A stretch of DNA of 14,833 bases, from NCBI GenBank assembly GCA_002900995.3, contig PJEW03000058.1:1-14833 (forward strand), written 5' to 3'. The notes beneath the pieces were generated by a model. It was given only the letters and a program-made list of their open reading frames with translations. It had not been told where the DNA came from and did not search any database. Position numbers and translations under genes: made by a program. This DNA comes from Ganoderma boninense. Its lineage: Eukaryota; Basidiomycota; Agaricomycetes; Polyporales; Polyporaceae. Shown here in pieces: positions 1-9,190 of this stretch. Numbering within the stretch: the stretch's first letter is position 1; each line of letters starts with the position of its first letter.

Positions 1-1759
1 AGGGCAGACGCAAAGCAGAGCGGTTGACGGCAAGTTGGTTCGCCGCAGGTCAGCAGAAGGTCGAGAGCCGGCACAAGTGCCGCATGGACGCAGTCGCAAG
101 CTAAGGGAAACGCTCATCAGCTGGTGTCCACCTCAAAACATTCGCAGTGACTACACTTAGTGCAGGTAACGTTGTACCTTCGGGTCGAGGAATGGTACAC
201 TTGGACAGCTGCCGGCAAGACACTTCCAAGACGTACGAAACCAGGGAGACATTTTCCCGTGCACTGGGGGCTGGTTCGATGGTTGACGCAACGGGACGAA
301 GAGAACTTGCAGCTGGTGCAGCTGTTTGGGGCAAGCTAGCAAATCAGTTAGAACCAGAAATATAACGGAAGTGCTTGGCTTATGTTGCACTTTCGGCTGT
401 TTTGTCCGCAACGAGAGTAGAGCTCCAGAGCAGACACCGTTGCCATCCGTTTGCCGACGAGTTTGCCATCAGCGCTGTACTTCCCAGCGCCGCAGATAAT
501 GCAGTCGTTCGAAGCCGCCGCTCAGGTTGGCAGAGGGAGACGCAAGGCTCGCACGGCCGTCCCATTGCTGAAACTGCCGTCAGGGCAAACGTGCCTTGAG
601 ATGTCGTTCGTCTGGGACGCGAGCATTGGGCTTGAGGTCGTTGGCATCCCTGAGTGAAGCCGGCTTGCAGGTGATGCACTGTCCGCTGCCTCAGCACACG
701 CCGTGCAACCAAGGAATGCAAACTGCTTCGATCGTTCAGCGAGGGCGCACACACTCGTTATGACCACCGCGACGCACCTTCACAGTTGCCGTTGCTGTTC
801 AGGAAACCCGTCGGCGCCTTCGCGCAAGCGGTTCCATGCTCGCCGTCGTAGCCAGGGTTGCAAGTGCACTGTCCGTTGGACCGCAGACGCCGTTCTCGCA
901 GTTGCACGTAACGGAAAGGTCCTTAATTGACAGGCTGGAGGCACCTGCCAGTGCCCGGTCATGCCGTCGTCGGCATTTAGCGCAGTCGGCAGGGCCACGC
1001 CTGGCAAGCACGAACAAAGAACTCGGGGGAGGCAGTCTCACAAGAGGTGCCGTTGAACCCAGTTTCGGGCGACGCATGTCCGGAAGCGTTAACACACGCG
1101 GCGCCAGGCACATGGGGTGAGCAAGCAGAGGACTGGAGATCAAGCAGAGCGGCAGGGACCGGGATGCGCTGTGAGGGCAGCTTGTGAGACGTCGGAAACG
1201 CTATCCCAGAATATTATCCGGTCCTTGATGATCCGGATTGAGATTGCTGCGCCACACGTTGGAGGAGAGCGCAGGAGCCTGCCCACAGCGAAGTGCTGTT
1301 CAGTCGAGTGTGGGGGAGCGACGAGCTGGCCTCGCCAGGAGTATTGGCCTTGGGGGTAGACCGCAACACCTGTTGGAGGGCGAGGTAGAGGGAGAGAGAA
1401 GGTTGGGCATCGAAGCCAGGGATTGAGGTAGATGGAAGGCTTTGAGGACGTTGAGGAGATTTATGTTAGAAGGGAGGGTGGCACGTACGAAGTATATTGG
1501 ACTGGTGAAGGAGGATGTCGGCAGCAGCGCCAGACGCAGGATAATAAACCGCGCGACTAAGTTCGCGTAACATAAAGATCGCGGACACTGTGGAGGTTCA
1601 TACGCACTGGTGTGTTCGTGTACCCTTCGAGGCATTGCCTGCAACGGCAGACTACCAGTTTGGTGGATTGTGCGGCTGCTGACACAAACGTTGAACAGAC
1701 AGCCAGCAGCAATTGACAGAATGCTCACAAACGATGCGCCGAAAAGGCAACGAAGTCAT
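1..1759 (-). CDS. Secreted cysteine-rich protein with EGF/furin-like repeats, partial, many frameshifts
   Basis: Family recognised, molecular role unknown. It belongs to the basidiomycete proteins annotated as growth-factor-receptor or TNFR/NGFR cysteine-rich region proteins, which are probably extracellular or wall-associated. The likely ATG is at 1759 (MTSLPFRRIV), followed after a frame change by a hydrophobic signal-peptide-like stretch (SILSIAAGCLFNVCVSAAA). Next comes a family N-terminal block: QCLEGYTNT, HQSNIL, PGFDAQPSLSLYLALQQV, SSNVW, FWDSVSDVSQ and LLDLQSSACSPH. The Cys-rich part follows: ETGFNGTSCE, CAKC/DDGMTG, CNCENGVCG (about 880-906), GQCTCNPGYDGEHG (about 825-880), CPDGSFSNGT (about 560-600), CIICGAGKYSADG (about 455-500), SCTSCKFSSSRC (about 285-325), CTGKCLPGF and CTKCSHCEC (about 140-168). 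These pieces lie in all three minus frames, so the frame is broken repeatedly. The C-terminus lies outside the window. The call rests on motif order; exact exon limits are not resolvable. Confidence 0.83.
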
Positions 1760-1910
1760 TAAAAATGCTCGACAACGTCGATCCGTCAGTCGTGGTCTGG
1801 TAGGAGGAAAGGTGGGAGAGCGGGCGCAGAGCGGGGAGAGAACGTCGGGGCGGCCGCCGAAAAGCATGGCGGTTCTTCAGGGAACCCATGGTTGCATTAT
1901 TGTTCGCTAG

Positions 1911-1964
1911 AATGGACGGGCTCGCGTAACGGCCATTGTTTTTTCTAAACTCGGCCCGTCCATT
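1911..1964. repeat. 11-bp perfect inverted repeat, 32-nt loop
   Basis: AATGGACGGGC at 1911-1921 is exactly complementary to GCCCGTCCATT at 1954-1964. It lies about 150 bp upstream of the Cys-rich gene start (1759). It could be a paired binding site, a hairpin, or the ends of a tiny element. No protein is encoded in the loop. Confidence 0.6.
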
Positions 1965-2122
1965 TGTCCTTCGGAGGCATAGGCAGCCTATGAAACAATA
2001 GTTACTCGAAGCGCCTACGTTGAGTTAACCGGGCGCCAAATAAGCGTAAACAACCTTGTTCCGGGAAGCGCCTGCGCATGCCTTGTTCTCAGCAACTGGC
2101 TGCGGCGCCGGAAATTTCAGCT

Positions 2123-2143
2123 AAACATATGGGCGATATGTTT
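2123..2143. repeat. 8-bp palindrome, 5-nt loop
   Basis: AAACATAT (2123-2130) and ATATGTTT (2136-2143) are perfect inverted copies around GGGCG. The site is intergenic. Its short length means chance is possible. Confidence 0.4.
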
Positions 2144-3959
2144 GGCCGATTATTTGCAGCACTACAGGGTCCGACCATGCTTGCACGCGTTGCAAAACAC
2201 GCATTTACATACACTCACCTCACGAAGGGAGAACGTCACTTTCTACCTTCACACCGGATCCGCCAATCGCGGGAGTTGGGGCTCAGCACGTTGAACCTGG
2301 CCAATGCAGTTTGACGAAACGCATTATAGAGCAGCAATCTCTTGTGAAAGCGTAGTTGTAGAATGGGAAGGCCCCGTAACCAAAACCTTCGGAGTGTTTC
2401 AGCCCGTCGAGTGCAGGTGGTGGTCAAAGGGAAAGGACAAAAGAACCTACGTAGTCGCAGTGCCCCGATGATAGAAGAAACCCCGCCTTACGGAAGATTT
2501 GGGTTACACTACGTCAGACACCTGCGTACACCAATCTATCCTGCTGCAACTTTTATCACGAAGGGTCACATGTTTTCCGATAGACAGTAACGTCGTGTGC
2601 TAAGGACCGGTACCGAGCTCACATTAACCTACTTACTTCAACACCCTTCATCATTTGCGGACACGTCATTACGACAGGCGGAGGTGTTTTCGGGCTGGGG
2701 CTTGATGAAGCTTTCTGTTAGTACCGAAGTGCATTTAACTGAGGAACCTGGCGGCGGAGGTAGATGCACTAGGGACGTCCGCGGAGATGACGATTCGGAG
2801 GACTGGGAAAGCGTTTGCGTGGAATACGATGCTTCAAGGCAGTCCGAGCTTCAACGCGTTCATCGCATGTATGCGCATATAATCATCGTCTTCAGTCAGC
2901 AGTTACCAGTCTGCAGGGAGGAGAGAATGGAGAATGCTGCGAACGCCGAAGACTGAGTATGTGGGCCTCGGAAAACAACCGAGTTGTGATGAGCTTGAAC
3001 TCGCTGTCTCGCGCGACTCGACTCGGAGTATCTTCGTTGACGCTTGGCCTCACGACCGCCCCCGCTCCCGAAGCCCGTCAACAGGCCTATGGAGTACCGA
3101 ATGGGTTCCTGAACTCACCCTGAGTTACACAAGCGGGGAAATTGTTCTCGATAAGCCATACAGCCGGTTATTGCATGCAGCCGCGCACCAACTTATTTAC
3201 TTATGTTAATGCCCTCATCTAATGAACCAACTAACCGTCGGCGCAGCTGTCAGTCTATCAGACAAAGTGGCTTCGTAGAGGGGCCCATCACGGTCGTAAG
3301 GCTTCTCAACCCTCTAAACCGCGAAGCCGACATTTTACGCCGGCTCGATCGACATTCGCTCCGGCGACACACCATCCCCACGAAGTCATCCGATGTGAGC
3401 GGTCCCTTGGTGGTGATTGCCTTACGCGTAGCGACATAGAAAAACTCTGCACATTTGCGACCAGCTCTATCCTCGCTGCCTTCGATCAGGTCCTTAGGTG
3501 CATGGCTCGTCCTCAATTCCATTGCACGCCGTCGGCTTACGCCCGATCGCAGGGCGTCGAGCATATGCATCGCTTGCGCACGCCCATGGGGTAAGTTGGT
3601 GTTTCGGCCCAGATGCACCGTACTAATTGCTGTATGTACTCCTAGGATGTGTTTGACACCCAAACTGGTCGCAGGCACTTGAGCAAGGACGCCGCGCGAT
3701 TCCTCGGCTGACGGCAGGACGGGTGTATCTCACGATTTCGAGACCAGCCGGGCACTTCCGAACCGAGCCCTTGGCGTCCAAACCGCCGTCCCAGTTGCTG
3801 GACACTCACGTTCGTCCCGCCCTCATATTGACCACGTTCGATCCGTTTCTCCTGTACGTTGTTACTGTCTCGGATAAACGCTCGAGGTCATCGTTGAGGT
3901 AGTAGCTCAACTCATCTATGCCGGAGATTTTGCGCATGACATGATCTCTTCTGCAATTA

Positions 3960-3975
3960 CCCCCCTCCCCCCCCC
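3960..3975. repeat. Poly-C tract (C6 T C9)
   Basis: An interrupted C-run in the unassigned stretch; a C5 T8 run follows at 4182-4194. Such runs are where long-read indel errors gather, so their exact length should not be trusted. Confidence 0.6.
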
Positions 3976-4623
3976 TGCAGAAGTTTGGCTTGGAAGCCAG
4001 AGCGACCCGTGAGATACGGCATGTTCGCCAGATTGCTAAAGGGAAACGAAGGTCGGATGACGTCGATTTGCCAGCTTGCCGCCAAACCGTCGCCAGGAGG
4101 CGCCAGGTGGCTTGGGTTATCCGATGGCGTCGGTGCGGATAGCTGAGCTCTTTCACTGCAGTTCATCGTCATACTCGCGGACCCCCTTTTTTTTCCGGGG
4201 AAGGTAACGTAGTGCATATTATTCGTTTGATCATGAAATTACAATACAGATCACGCACTGATTGCGCAGAAACTGGCGACTACTGTATGTTGAAGATGCT
4301 GCTGGCCGGATTGCACTAGGAAATCTGGGATACTAGCATCGGTCTCGGCATCCTGAGTCCCAGCGCCGTCCGGAGAGCCGGAGATGGAGACGGAGAATGA
4401 GGAGAAACGGAAACAGAACTTGGAAGGTTGGTGGCGATCCTTCAGATTTACAGTACGAAGATGCCACCCAGTAGCAAGGGCTGGGATTGGTAGATACAGG
4501 TGAAACTGGAGTAGGACAACGTAACCTCAATTGACTTTCCGGCTAGAGCATGTCGTACGCTCTAGCTGGAGCGAGCCTTGCGTCGCTAAGCAAGAGCGTC
4601 CCGTAGGCACCCTGCATGTAGGC

Positions 4624-7109
4624 TCAATCTACACTCTCCTCCTCCACCATCAAAACGCTAACAACCCGAGTTTCGAGTTCAAGGCGAAACTCGGCCCATG
4701 ACGACGCCCCGGCGCAGCGAGCATCGTCGTCGTCAACCCTCCATTCCCGCCCGCAATCCGCTCGCCTCTGCGCCCGCGCGGTTTCGCCGCCGCCGCGCCT
4801 TCTCGCCTCTTTCTTCAGGCACCTTCCGGACTCAGCGGTTCCCGCCCGCCATGGCTTGCCGCGTTCCGTGCTCCGCGACGGGCGCCGTTCGTACGCGGGC
4901 ACGTCGTGGCGAGGCCGGAGGCGTTTCGGGGCCGTGGGGGCGCGCGGGTCGATTGACTGTGGCGGACACGGAAGGTTGCGCGTGGGGCGGGGCAGAAGGA
5001 GAGGATGTGGGGAACGGAGACGACGGACTCGGAGGGGCGGGGGGTGGATGCCGGGGCGTTGCGCGGGATGCGGTGCGCGAGGTCGTCCGACTCCCTGTTT
5101 CCTGTGTGTAATGGCGCGTGCTTGAAAGTGCAGATCAGCCCCACAGTCAGCACGGCCAATAGAAGCGAGAGGGAGAGGAACTGACCCGTCGTCCATCGAC
5201 TCCGCCCCTCTGGATGAACCGCATCTGCGTCGTCCTCCATCCGGCATCGTTCGCCGCCGCGCTCCGAACGCCCCGCGTCAGCCTGACGAAACAGGCCCTC
5301 CAGCTGGAACGGTGCGGACACTCTCTGTCAGATCTCGGGCCTGCCCGACGTTCTTCCGCCAGGCGCGGACCTGCGCGCCGCCAGTACGGGGACGGTCGAC
5401 GCACGAGCGACGGGTGCAACAAAAAACCGGGTGGGGCACAGAGAAGTACGGGATCTTTCTGGTGGTTCCAGTCCGGTGGAGGACCTTGGCGCGCCGCAGC
5501 GAGACGTCGGGGTGCCGCCCTTGAGCAGGCGGCCCGTCAGGAGCGGAGCATCGTGGAGGAACTCGAGCGGGGACGCGAAGTCCTCGCCCTGTACGCTTCT
5601 TCAGCGTCGCGCCGTCCGTGCGCGCGAGGATCTCCCCAACAAGCGCAACAGGGTCGGACACGTCCGTCGACCTCACGACGTTTGCGCGGAGGATGTTCGA
5701 TCTTCGCGCTTGGAGCCCAAAGCGTCGGCTTTTGCCGTCGTCGAAGTCGTCTGCGTCGAAAGACGACGCGGCGAGTCGCATGATTGCGCAGGCAGCGCTC
5801 GGAGCTGACGGTCTGGAGCTCCTTTGGTGTGCCCCGGGCTGCCCGCGCGGCGCAGACCTTGGGGCGCTTGAGCGAGTTGATGAGCGAGGCTCTTTTCCGA
5901 CGTTGGCGGTTACCCGACGATTCCCGACCAGTTGATGCTCTGTGGCGGTGGGCTGTATGCTTTTAGGAGGCGGGAGAGCGTGGGATCGGTTGAGAAGGAG
6001 GTTGGTGCGCTGGTGAGGAGGAGGCGGACTTTGAAGGGGAGGGTTGGTGAGTGCGGAGGTAACGAAGCCATGCTTGGCGTGCTCGGGGACAAGGGTCTGG
6101 AATATGGGATCAATCACGCTTTAAAACATGTGGAGTGAGATAGTTTGGAGGCATCCCTCCAGATTGATCTATTTAGGTGGATGCGAAACGCAGGGAGGGA
6201 GACAGAGCACGCTGAGAGACTCCTGGCTACGTGTATCAAACATATGGCCTCCTTAGTTCCATTGAGAGTGGACATGACACATGCGCGCCGGGAACCGTGA
6301 TCTCAGGTACCCATTAAAACAGATTGCAGTGGATTATCTTGCGCCGTTTCCGAGACGTATTGGCCCACCAGGTATATCAAGGCAGCAGGGGCATGCAAGG
6401 GCGGCATGAAGTCGTGGACAGCGTTAGATATCGTGTGGAATGTTTCCCATACCGTAAGTTGAAAGCGCTAATGGGTGTAGAAAGAAATGGGAGGAGGACT
6501 CACCAACTTTGTTCAGCACGAAGACTGAAACGTTTTCCTTCGGCCTCCCTCCTGCGTATTCCTCCTCCACAAGCCGACTTGCGACAACCCTCGGGGGTCT
6601 CGGGCGTCGAGAACGAGCCACAATAATGTCCCTGCTTCATCTTGACTTGTGGAGGGCACGGACATAGCTGCGACGGAGTGCTCCTTGGTTTTCGGAGCGC
6701 CGTTTGGAGGATGCAAGGGTCGGCGAGTACGCCTCGTCGTCTACAGCAGAAGATTGAAGCTGCAAAGCTGCAAGTGCGGACAGAGTTTGGTTCGAGGCCA
6801 TTGTATGTGTCCGGGGTCCGAGCGAGGCGGCTACCGGCGTGAAGGGCATGAGCCCACGGGCGGTTGAAAGCTGACGCGATAAACATACTTGGCTGCTAGA
6901 TTGTTTACTGCATTTGAGGTTCAAGCTGGGCAGGCGAGGGACGCCGGGATCTTTCTTTGAGCTCTTGGGAGGACTATGAGCTACGGAGAAGATTTGCCAT
7001 CTGTCCTCGCGGACGCACTTGGACTTGGTCGAACGTCGAGCTCTTCGGTGCCCTGTCCAAGAGAAGTAATGTGTATATGTTTGAGGAAGCTACGCACTAT
7101 TTGGTGCAT
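4624..7109 (-). CDS. NUG1: NUG1/GNL3-family circularly permuted GTPase, 60S ribosome biogenesis; frame broken repeatedly
   Basis: Nucleolar/nucleoplasmic GTPase needed for maturation and export of pre-60S ribosomal particles. Motifs occur in the circularly permuted order typical of this family. The basic N-terminus has KKDPGVPRLPSL (about 6930). Then come RRSYVRALHK and VLDARDP (about 6596-6626), RLVEEE and the G4 element FVLNKV (about 6504-6521). After a large intron follow VPEHAK, THxPTLPF, QRTNL, LLKAY and QSI. The P-loop G1 (family form GYPNVGKSSLINSLK) is legible across frames at about 5877-5925, then the G3 region (family DSPGVVFDDDDFDDGK; FDADDFDDGK is seen, about 5729-5783). Downstream are DPVALVGEILART, ASPLEFL, TGRLLKGGTP, DWNHQK (about 5446-5480), APFQLEGLF and DDADAVHPEG, then a basic, Pro/Ser-rich tail. 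The ATG at 7109 is tentative. The stop is either TGA near 4624 or one near 4648, depending on frame. The frame breaks are more likely sequencing indels than decay. Confidence 0.92.
4666..4694. repeat. 10-bp perfect hairpin at the NUG1 3' end
   Basis: CCGAGTTTCG (4666-4675) and CGAAACTCGG (4685-4694) pair perfectly around a 9-nt loop. The site lies in the last codons of NUG1 or just past its stop, so the mRNA would carry a strong stem there. Whether it has a role in 3'-end formation is unknown. Confidence 0.65.
5121..5185 (-). other. NUG1 intron near the C-terminus (65 nt)
   Basis: GTCAGT donor at 5185, CTGAC branch-like site (TGCTGACTG) and a TTTCAAG acceptor at 5121. An alternative acceptor ACACAG ends at 5102. 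It directly follows the acidic DDADAVHPEG segment. Read as coding it would give a hydrophobic stretch that does not fit a soluble GTPase. Confidence 0.6.
6115..6503 (-). other. Oversized NUG1 intron inside the G4 (NKxD) motif, about 385-389 nt
   Basis: The upstream exon reads FVLNKV plus one base (G) and meets a GTGAGT donor at 6503. Family sequence resumes near 6114 with the equivalent of D-L-I-P followed by VPEHAK. The Asp codon of NKxD is therefore split. The only nearby AG is in TTTTAAAG, ending at 6119, a few bases before the expected codon, so the 3' edge is uncertain. The intron is six to eight times longer than the others here. No coding match was found inside; a 6-bp hairpin (TGGAGG/CCTCCA) lies at 6146-6161. 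Confidence 0.7.
6146..6161. repeat. Small hairpin in the large NUG1 intron
   Basis: TGGAGG, 4-nt loop CATC, CCTCCA: a perfect 6-bp stem close to the acceptor end of the intron. It could be chance. Confidence 0.35.
6831..6888 (-). other. Possible NUG1 intron (58 nt)
   Basis: GTATGT donor at 6888 and a TAG acceptor at 6831 lie between the KKDPGVPRLPSL block and the LSALAALQLQSS block. Removing it brings those two conserved-looking parts closer, but the branch site is not clear. Confidence 0.4.
7053..7097 (-). other. NUG1 first intron (45 nt)
   Basis: GTGCGT donor at 7097 and GGACAG acceptor at 7053, with ATTAC as a possible branch site. It would follow a 12-nt first coding exon starting at ATG 7109, which reads roughly like the M-P-K/R-I start of this family. 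It is followed by a basic segment (RRSTKSKCVRE) expected of the NUG1 N-terminus. Confidence 0.5.
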
Positions 7110-7306
7110 TTGGGAGGTGAGTTTGAAGGATGGCTGTAGAGGTCGAGGGCGTATACTTTGGAAAATAGATGCAGCGGCTTTGCAGCTGCAGCAGATCCAG
7201 AATCAGATCGATTTTCTCTTGGCTGACCCCAATTAGGGGACAAATGCATTCATGTCGGGCCGAACTGCCCGGCACAAGAAGCATCACATGGGCGGCTATC
7301 GGGAAA

Positions 7307-7326
7307 GGGCGGTTTGCTCACCGCCC
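7307..7326. repeat. 7-bp hairpin upstream of NUG1
   Basis: GGGCGGT (7307-7313), loop TTGCTC, ACCGCCC (7320-7326): a perfect GC-rich stem about 200 bp upstream of the NUG1 start. A role in regulation is only conjecture. Confidence 0.4.
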
Positions 7327-8280
7327 AGCACTTCGGCCATGGCAGAAGCGATCTGGGCCGACGGCCTCTCTTCTCAAACTCCTGTTCACATCCTACCGTC
7401 CTGCTTGCCCACAGCACGACAAACACCACCCAATCTTTGGCTGCTTCCCATGTCCGACGATGTCGTAGGCAGTTGCTTTGCACTCGCATTCGCCGCGGAC
7501 TACGACGTATGCTTGGCATCTGCATCGACTTCCTGAGTGTCCGGAGTACCACTCTCCGATCCTTCTATGGGCTGCCAATATCAGGCCGACTTCCTTTCAA
7601 CAGGTCATGCTGCACGGAACACTGTGCTCATGTAGACGACGACGTCGCTTGAAAGTCTTCCTAGCGAGCGAGAACCGCTCATCCACAGCACCGAGCCAGT
7701 GCTCAACCGCCAATGCTCCAAGGCTCCGGCAGATTGACGCGTATTGCAGTGTCAGAGGCTAAGATGAAGGGAATGTTGAATTTGTGAGTTATTTTTCCTT
7801 GCCTTCCGCCATCTTCTCATGGGCGTGGCAGTATGTACATTACTATCTGGGAGACTCTGCTATCTACCATTTCCTCGCGTTCCGCACACCTATCTCTATT
7901 CACTCGCAATCTAGGAATATTGGCCTTCTATGAGCTTTTACGCTATGGCACTACCAACGTAATGTGCGTGTTAGAGGGCGCGGTGCGATAGAAGGTGAGT
8001 TTCAACAGTCAACAAATAGTCAAAACCCCAGACGTTCAACGGCGTTCCTACGGCCGCGTGAGACTTTGAGGGGAAGATATACGGCAGTCTAAGCCTATAC
8101 AGGTATGTGGCGGGCTGGCCTCCACCACCCTGCAAGCCATCATACTGGTTGTTTCGAATCCGTTCCGTCCAAATTTATGTCCCAGAAACGAACACAAGAC
8201 GGGATGGTGGTCCAACTTTGGAATCTTAAATTCGAAAGCAGACGTTTAGGACGCATCCCAGGAAAGAAAACGGCAGGAGG

Positions 8281-8788
8281 GAGGAAGGCAAGGGGTATGT
8301 CCAACCCCAGGTATCGTGTCCCACGCCAGCCCTTTGAGAATGCGCCGGGAAAGGAAAAAGAGGAGGAAGCAAGGAAAGTACAATTCCGAACGCTCTCGTT
8401 GATTTCATAGACATTGGGGTGTGTGTGAGGGGGGAGCATCGAGCTCCGGCGCTCTTCGCTCTTACCAAGCCGGGACGCAACGCGTCAATGTCCCCTTTCG
8501 GCAGGCTCCTCGCAGCTACAACTGCCCACCTGACTATATGCGCGTTGTTTTGCCTTTCTATGACAGTTGTTTCAAAATGGCTTGTTTACAAGGTCACTGG
8601 AGCCTTGCCGACCCCCAACTGTTCAGGAATGCGTCCCTGCCCTTGGCTCTCCTCGCGTTTTTATTTCAATTGCAAAGTGAAGGCTCTCATTCGCCGTGAG
8701 TTACTAAGCGAATCTATAAGCTTGCTTGTATGGCGTGCCCAGAACGCTTTACTTCCCGACAGAAACTTGATTCTCCTTTTTAAAAAAA

Positions 8789-8837
<49 letters not shown>
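8281..8837 (+). mobile_element. Possible retroposed copy with poly-A tail (weak)
   Basis: A 557-bp segment ends in a long A-tract and is bounded by near-identical 10-mers: CGGCAGGAGG at 8271-8280 just before it and CGGTAGGAGG at 8838-8847 directly after the A-tract. A poly-A end plus short flanking direct repeats is the signature of target-primed retrotransposition (LINE, SINE or processed mRNA copy). The repeat is short and has one mismatch. No reverse transcriptase or recognisable parent gene was seen in the body. Confidence 0.3.
8782..8837 (+). repeat. A-tract: A8, T, A47
   Basis: A8 at 8782-8789, T at 8790, then 47 A (8791-8837), preceded by T5. It is the longest homopolymer in the window. 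It could be a retroposon tail or microsatellite, or an artefact of read-level stutter. Confidence 0.85.
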
Positions 8838-8838
<1 letters not shown>

Positions 8839-9190
8839 GGTAGGAGGTTCAATCCCATTCCACACAGAGCTCACTGTGCTCATTATTTTAGACTCGCGAA
8901 GTGCCGGAGTCTCGGGCACGTACTGAGAAAACGACCTGCTATGGCCTTGGTCCTGCCGGGGTACTAGTTGTCCTCCCCTTTGCCACGAAATCCACGAAAT
9001 ATTTCGAACACATCCTTCCCCTTCTTTCGTCGTTCCGGTGTTACTTTTCAGGCAGGCGTCGCAAAGATGGATGGCTACGAGGCTAGATGTTTGAACGTAC
9101 GAGACGGTAGGAAAATCGATTCACACGTCGAATGAAGAGAAAGGAAGGTTAGATACAAGATAATTTACCACCGCAAATACACAACATGCA

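Larger units (their letters stand above)
1760..4623. other. Long intergenic stretch, no gene recognised
   Basis: This interval separates the 5' end of the Cys-rich gene from the 3' end of NUG1. Composition is more balanced than in the genes, and no frame or stitched set of frames gave a recognisable family. The longest open frames are a 119-codon one on the plus strand (2597-2956), a 142-codon one on the minus strand (3250-3678) and a 116-codon one on the minus strand (3806-4156). None shows a domain motif, a convincing start context or splice-linked neighbours. Given the indel density elsewhere, a lineage-specific or broken gene could be hidden here. It holds several small inverted repeats and homopolymers, listed separately. 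It should also contain the promoter of the Cys-rich gene near 1760-2000, but no clear core element was seen. Confidence 0.6.
7110..9190. other. Long intergenic stretch between REV1 3' end and NUG1 5' end
   Basis: No family could be recognised in any frame or stitched frames. A 94-codon plus-strand frame (7252-7536) and a 182-codon one (8419-8967) exist. The second runs through the A-tract as poly-lysine and is not credible. On the minus strand 7393-7578 is Cys-containing (CRCQAYVVVRGECEC) but shows no known pattern. Contents of note are a 7-bp hairpin at 7307-7326 and the A-tract at 8782-8837, with a possible retroposed segment before it. The NUG1 promoter should lie in 7110-7400; no clear element was seen. 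Confidence 0.6.

Noticed and set aside
3250..3678. Minus-strand open frame of 142 codons in the intergenic stretch.
   Set aside because: No domain, no splice-linked neighbour and no start context. A frame of this length can arise by chance in a window of this size with balanced composition.
5121..5185. A hydrophobic stretch (LSLSLLLAVLTVGLICTF) that looks like a transmembrane helix.
   Set aside because: It coincides with a GTCAGT...CTGAC...AAG intron in NUG1, a soluble GTPase. The hydrophobic reading comes from translating the pyrimidine-rich intron.
5214..5783. Plus-strand open frame of 189 codons opposite NUG1.
   Set aside because: Antisense shadow: the minus strand carries the recognisable NUG1 motifs DWNHQK, LLKGGTP and DDFDDGK over the same bases.
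5278..6117. Minus-strand open frame of 279 codons taken as one protein.
   Set aside because: Only parts of it are in the NUG1 frame. Conserved pieces alternate with the other two minus frames, so the straight translation is not the protein.
8846..8858. GGTTCAATCCC resembling a tRNA B-box after the A-tract.
   Set aside because: The flanks do not form a T-stem, and no acceptor, D or anticodon arms could be found around it.
8419..8967. Plus-strand open frame of 182 codons.
   Set aside because: It stays open only because the A-tract reads as poly-lysine. The two flanks share no family signal and no gene structure.
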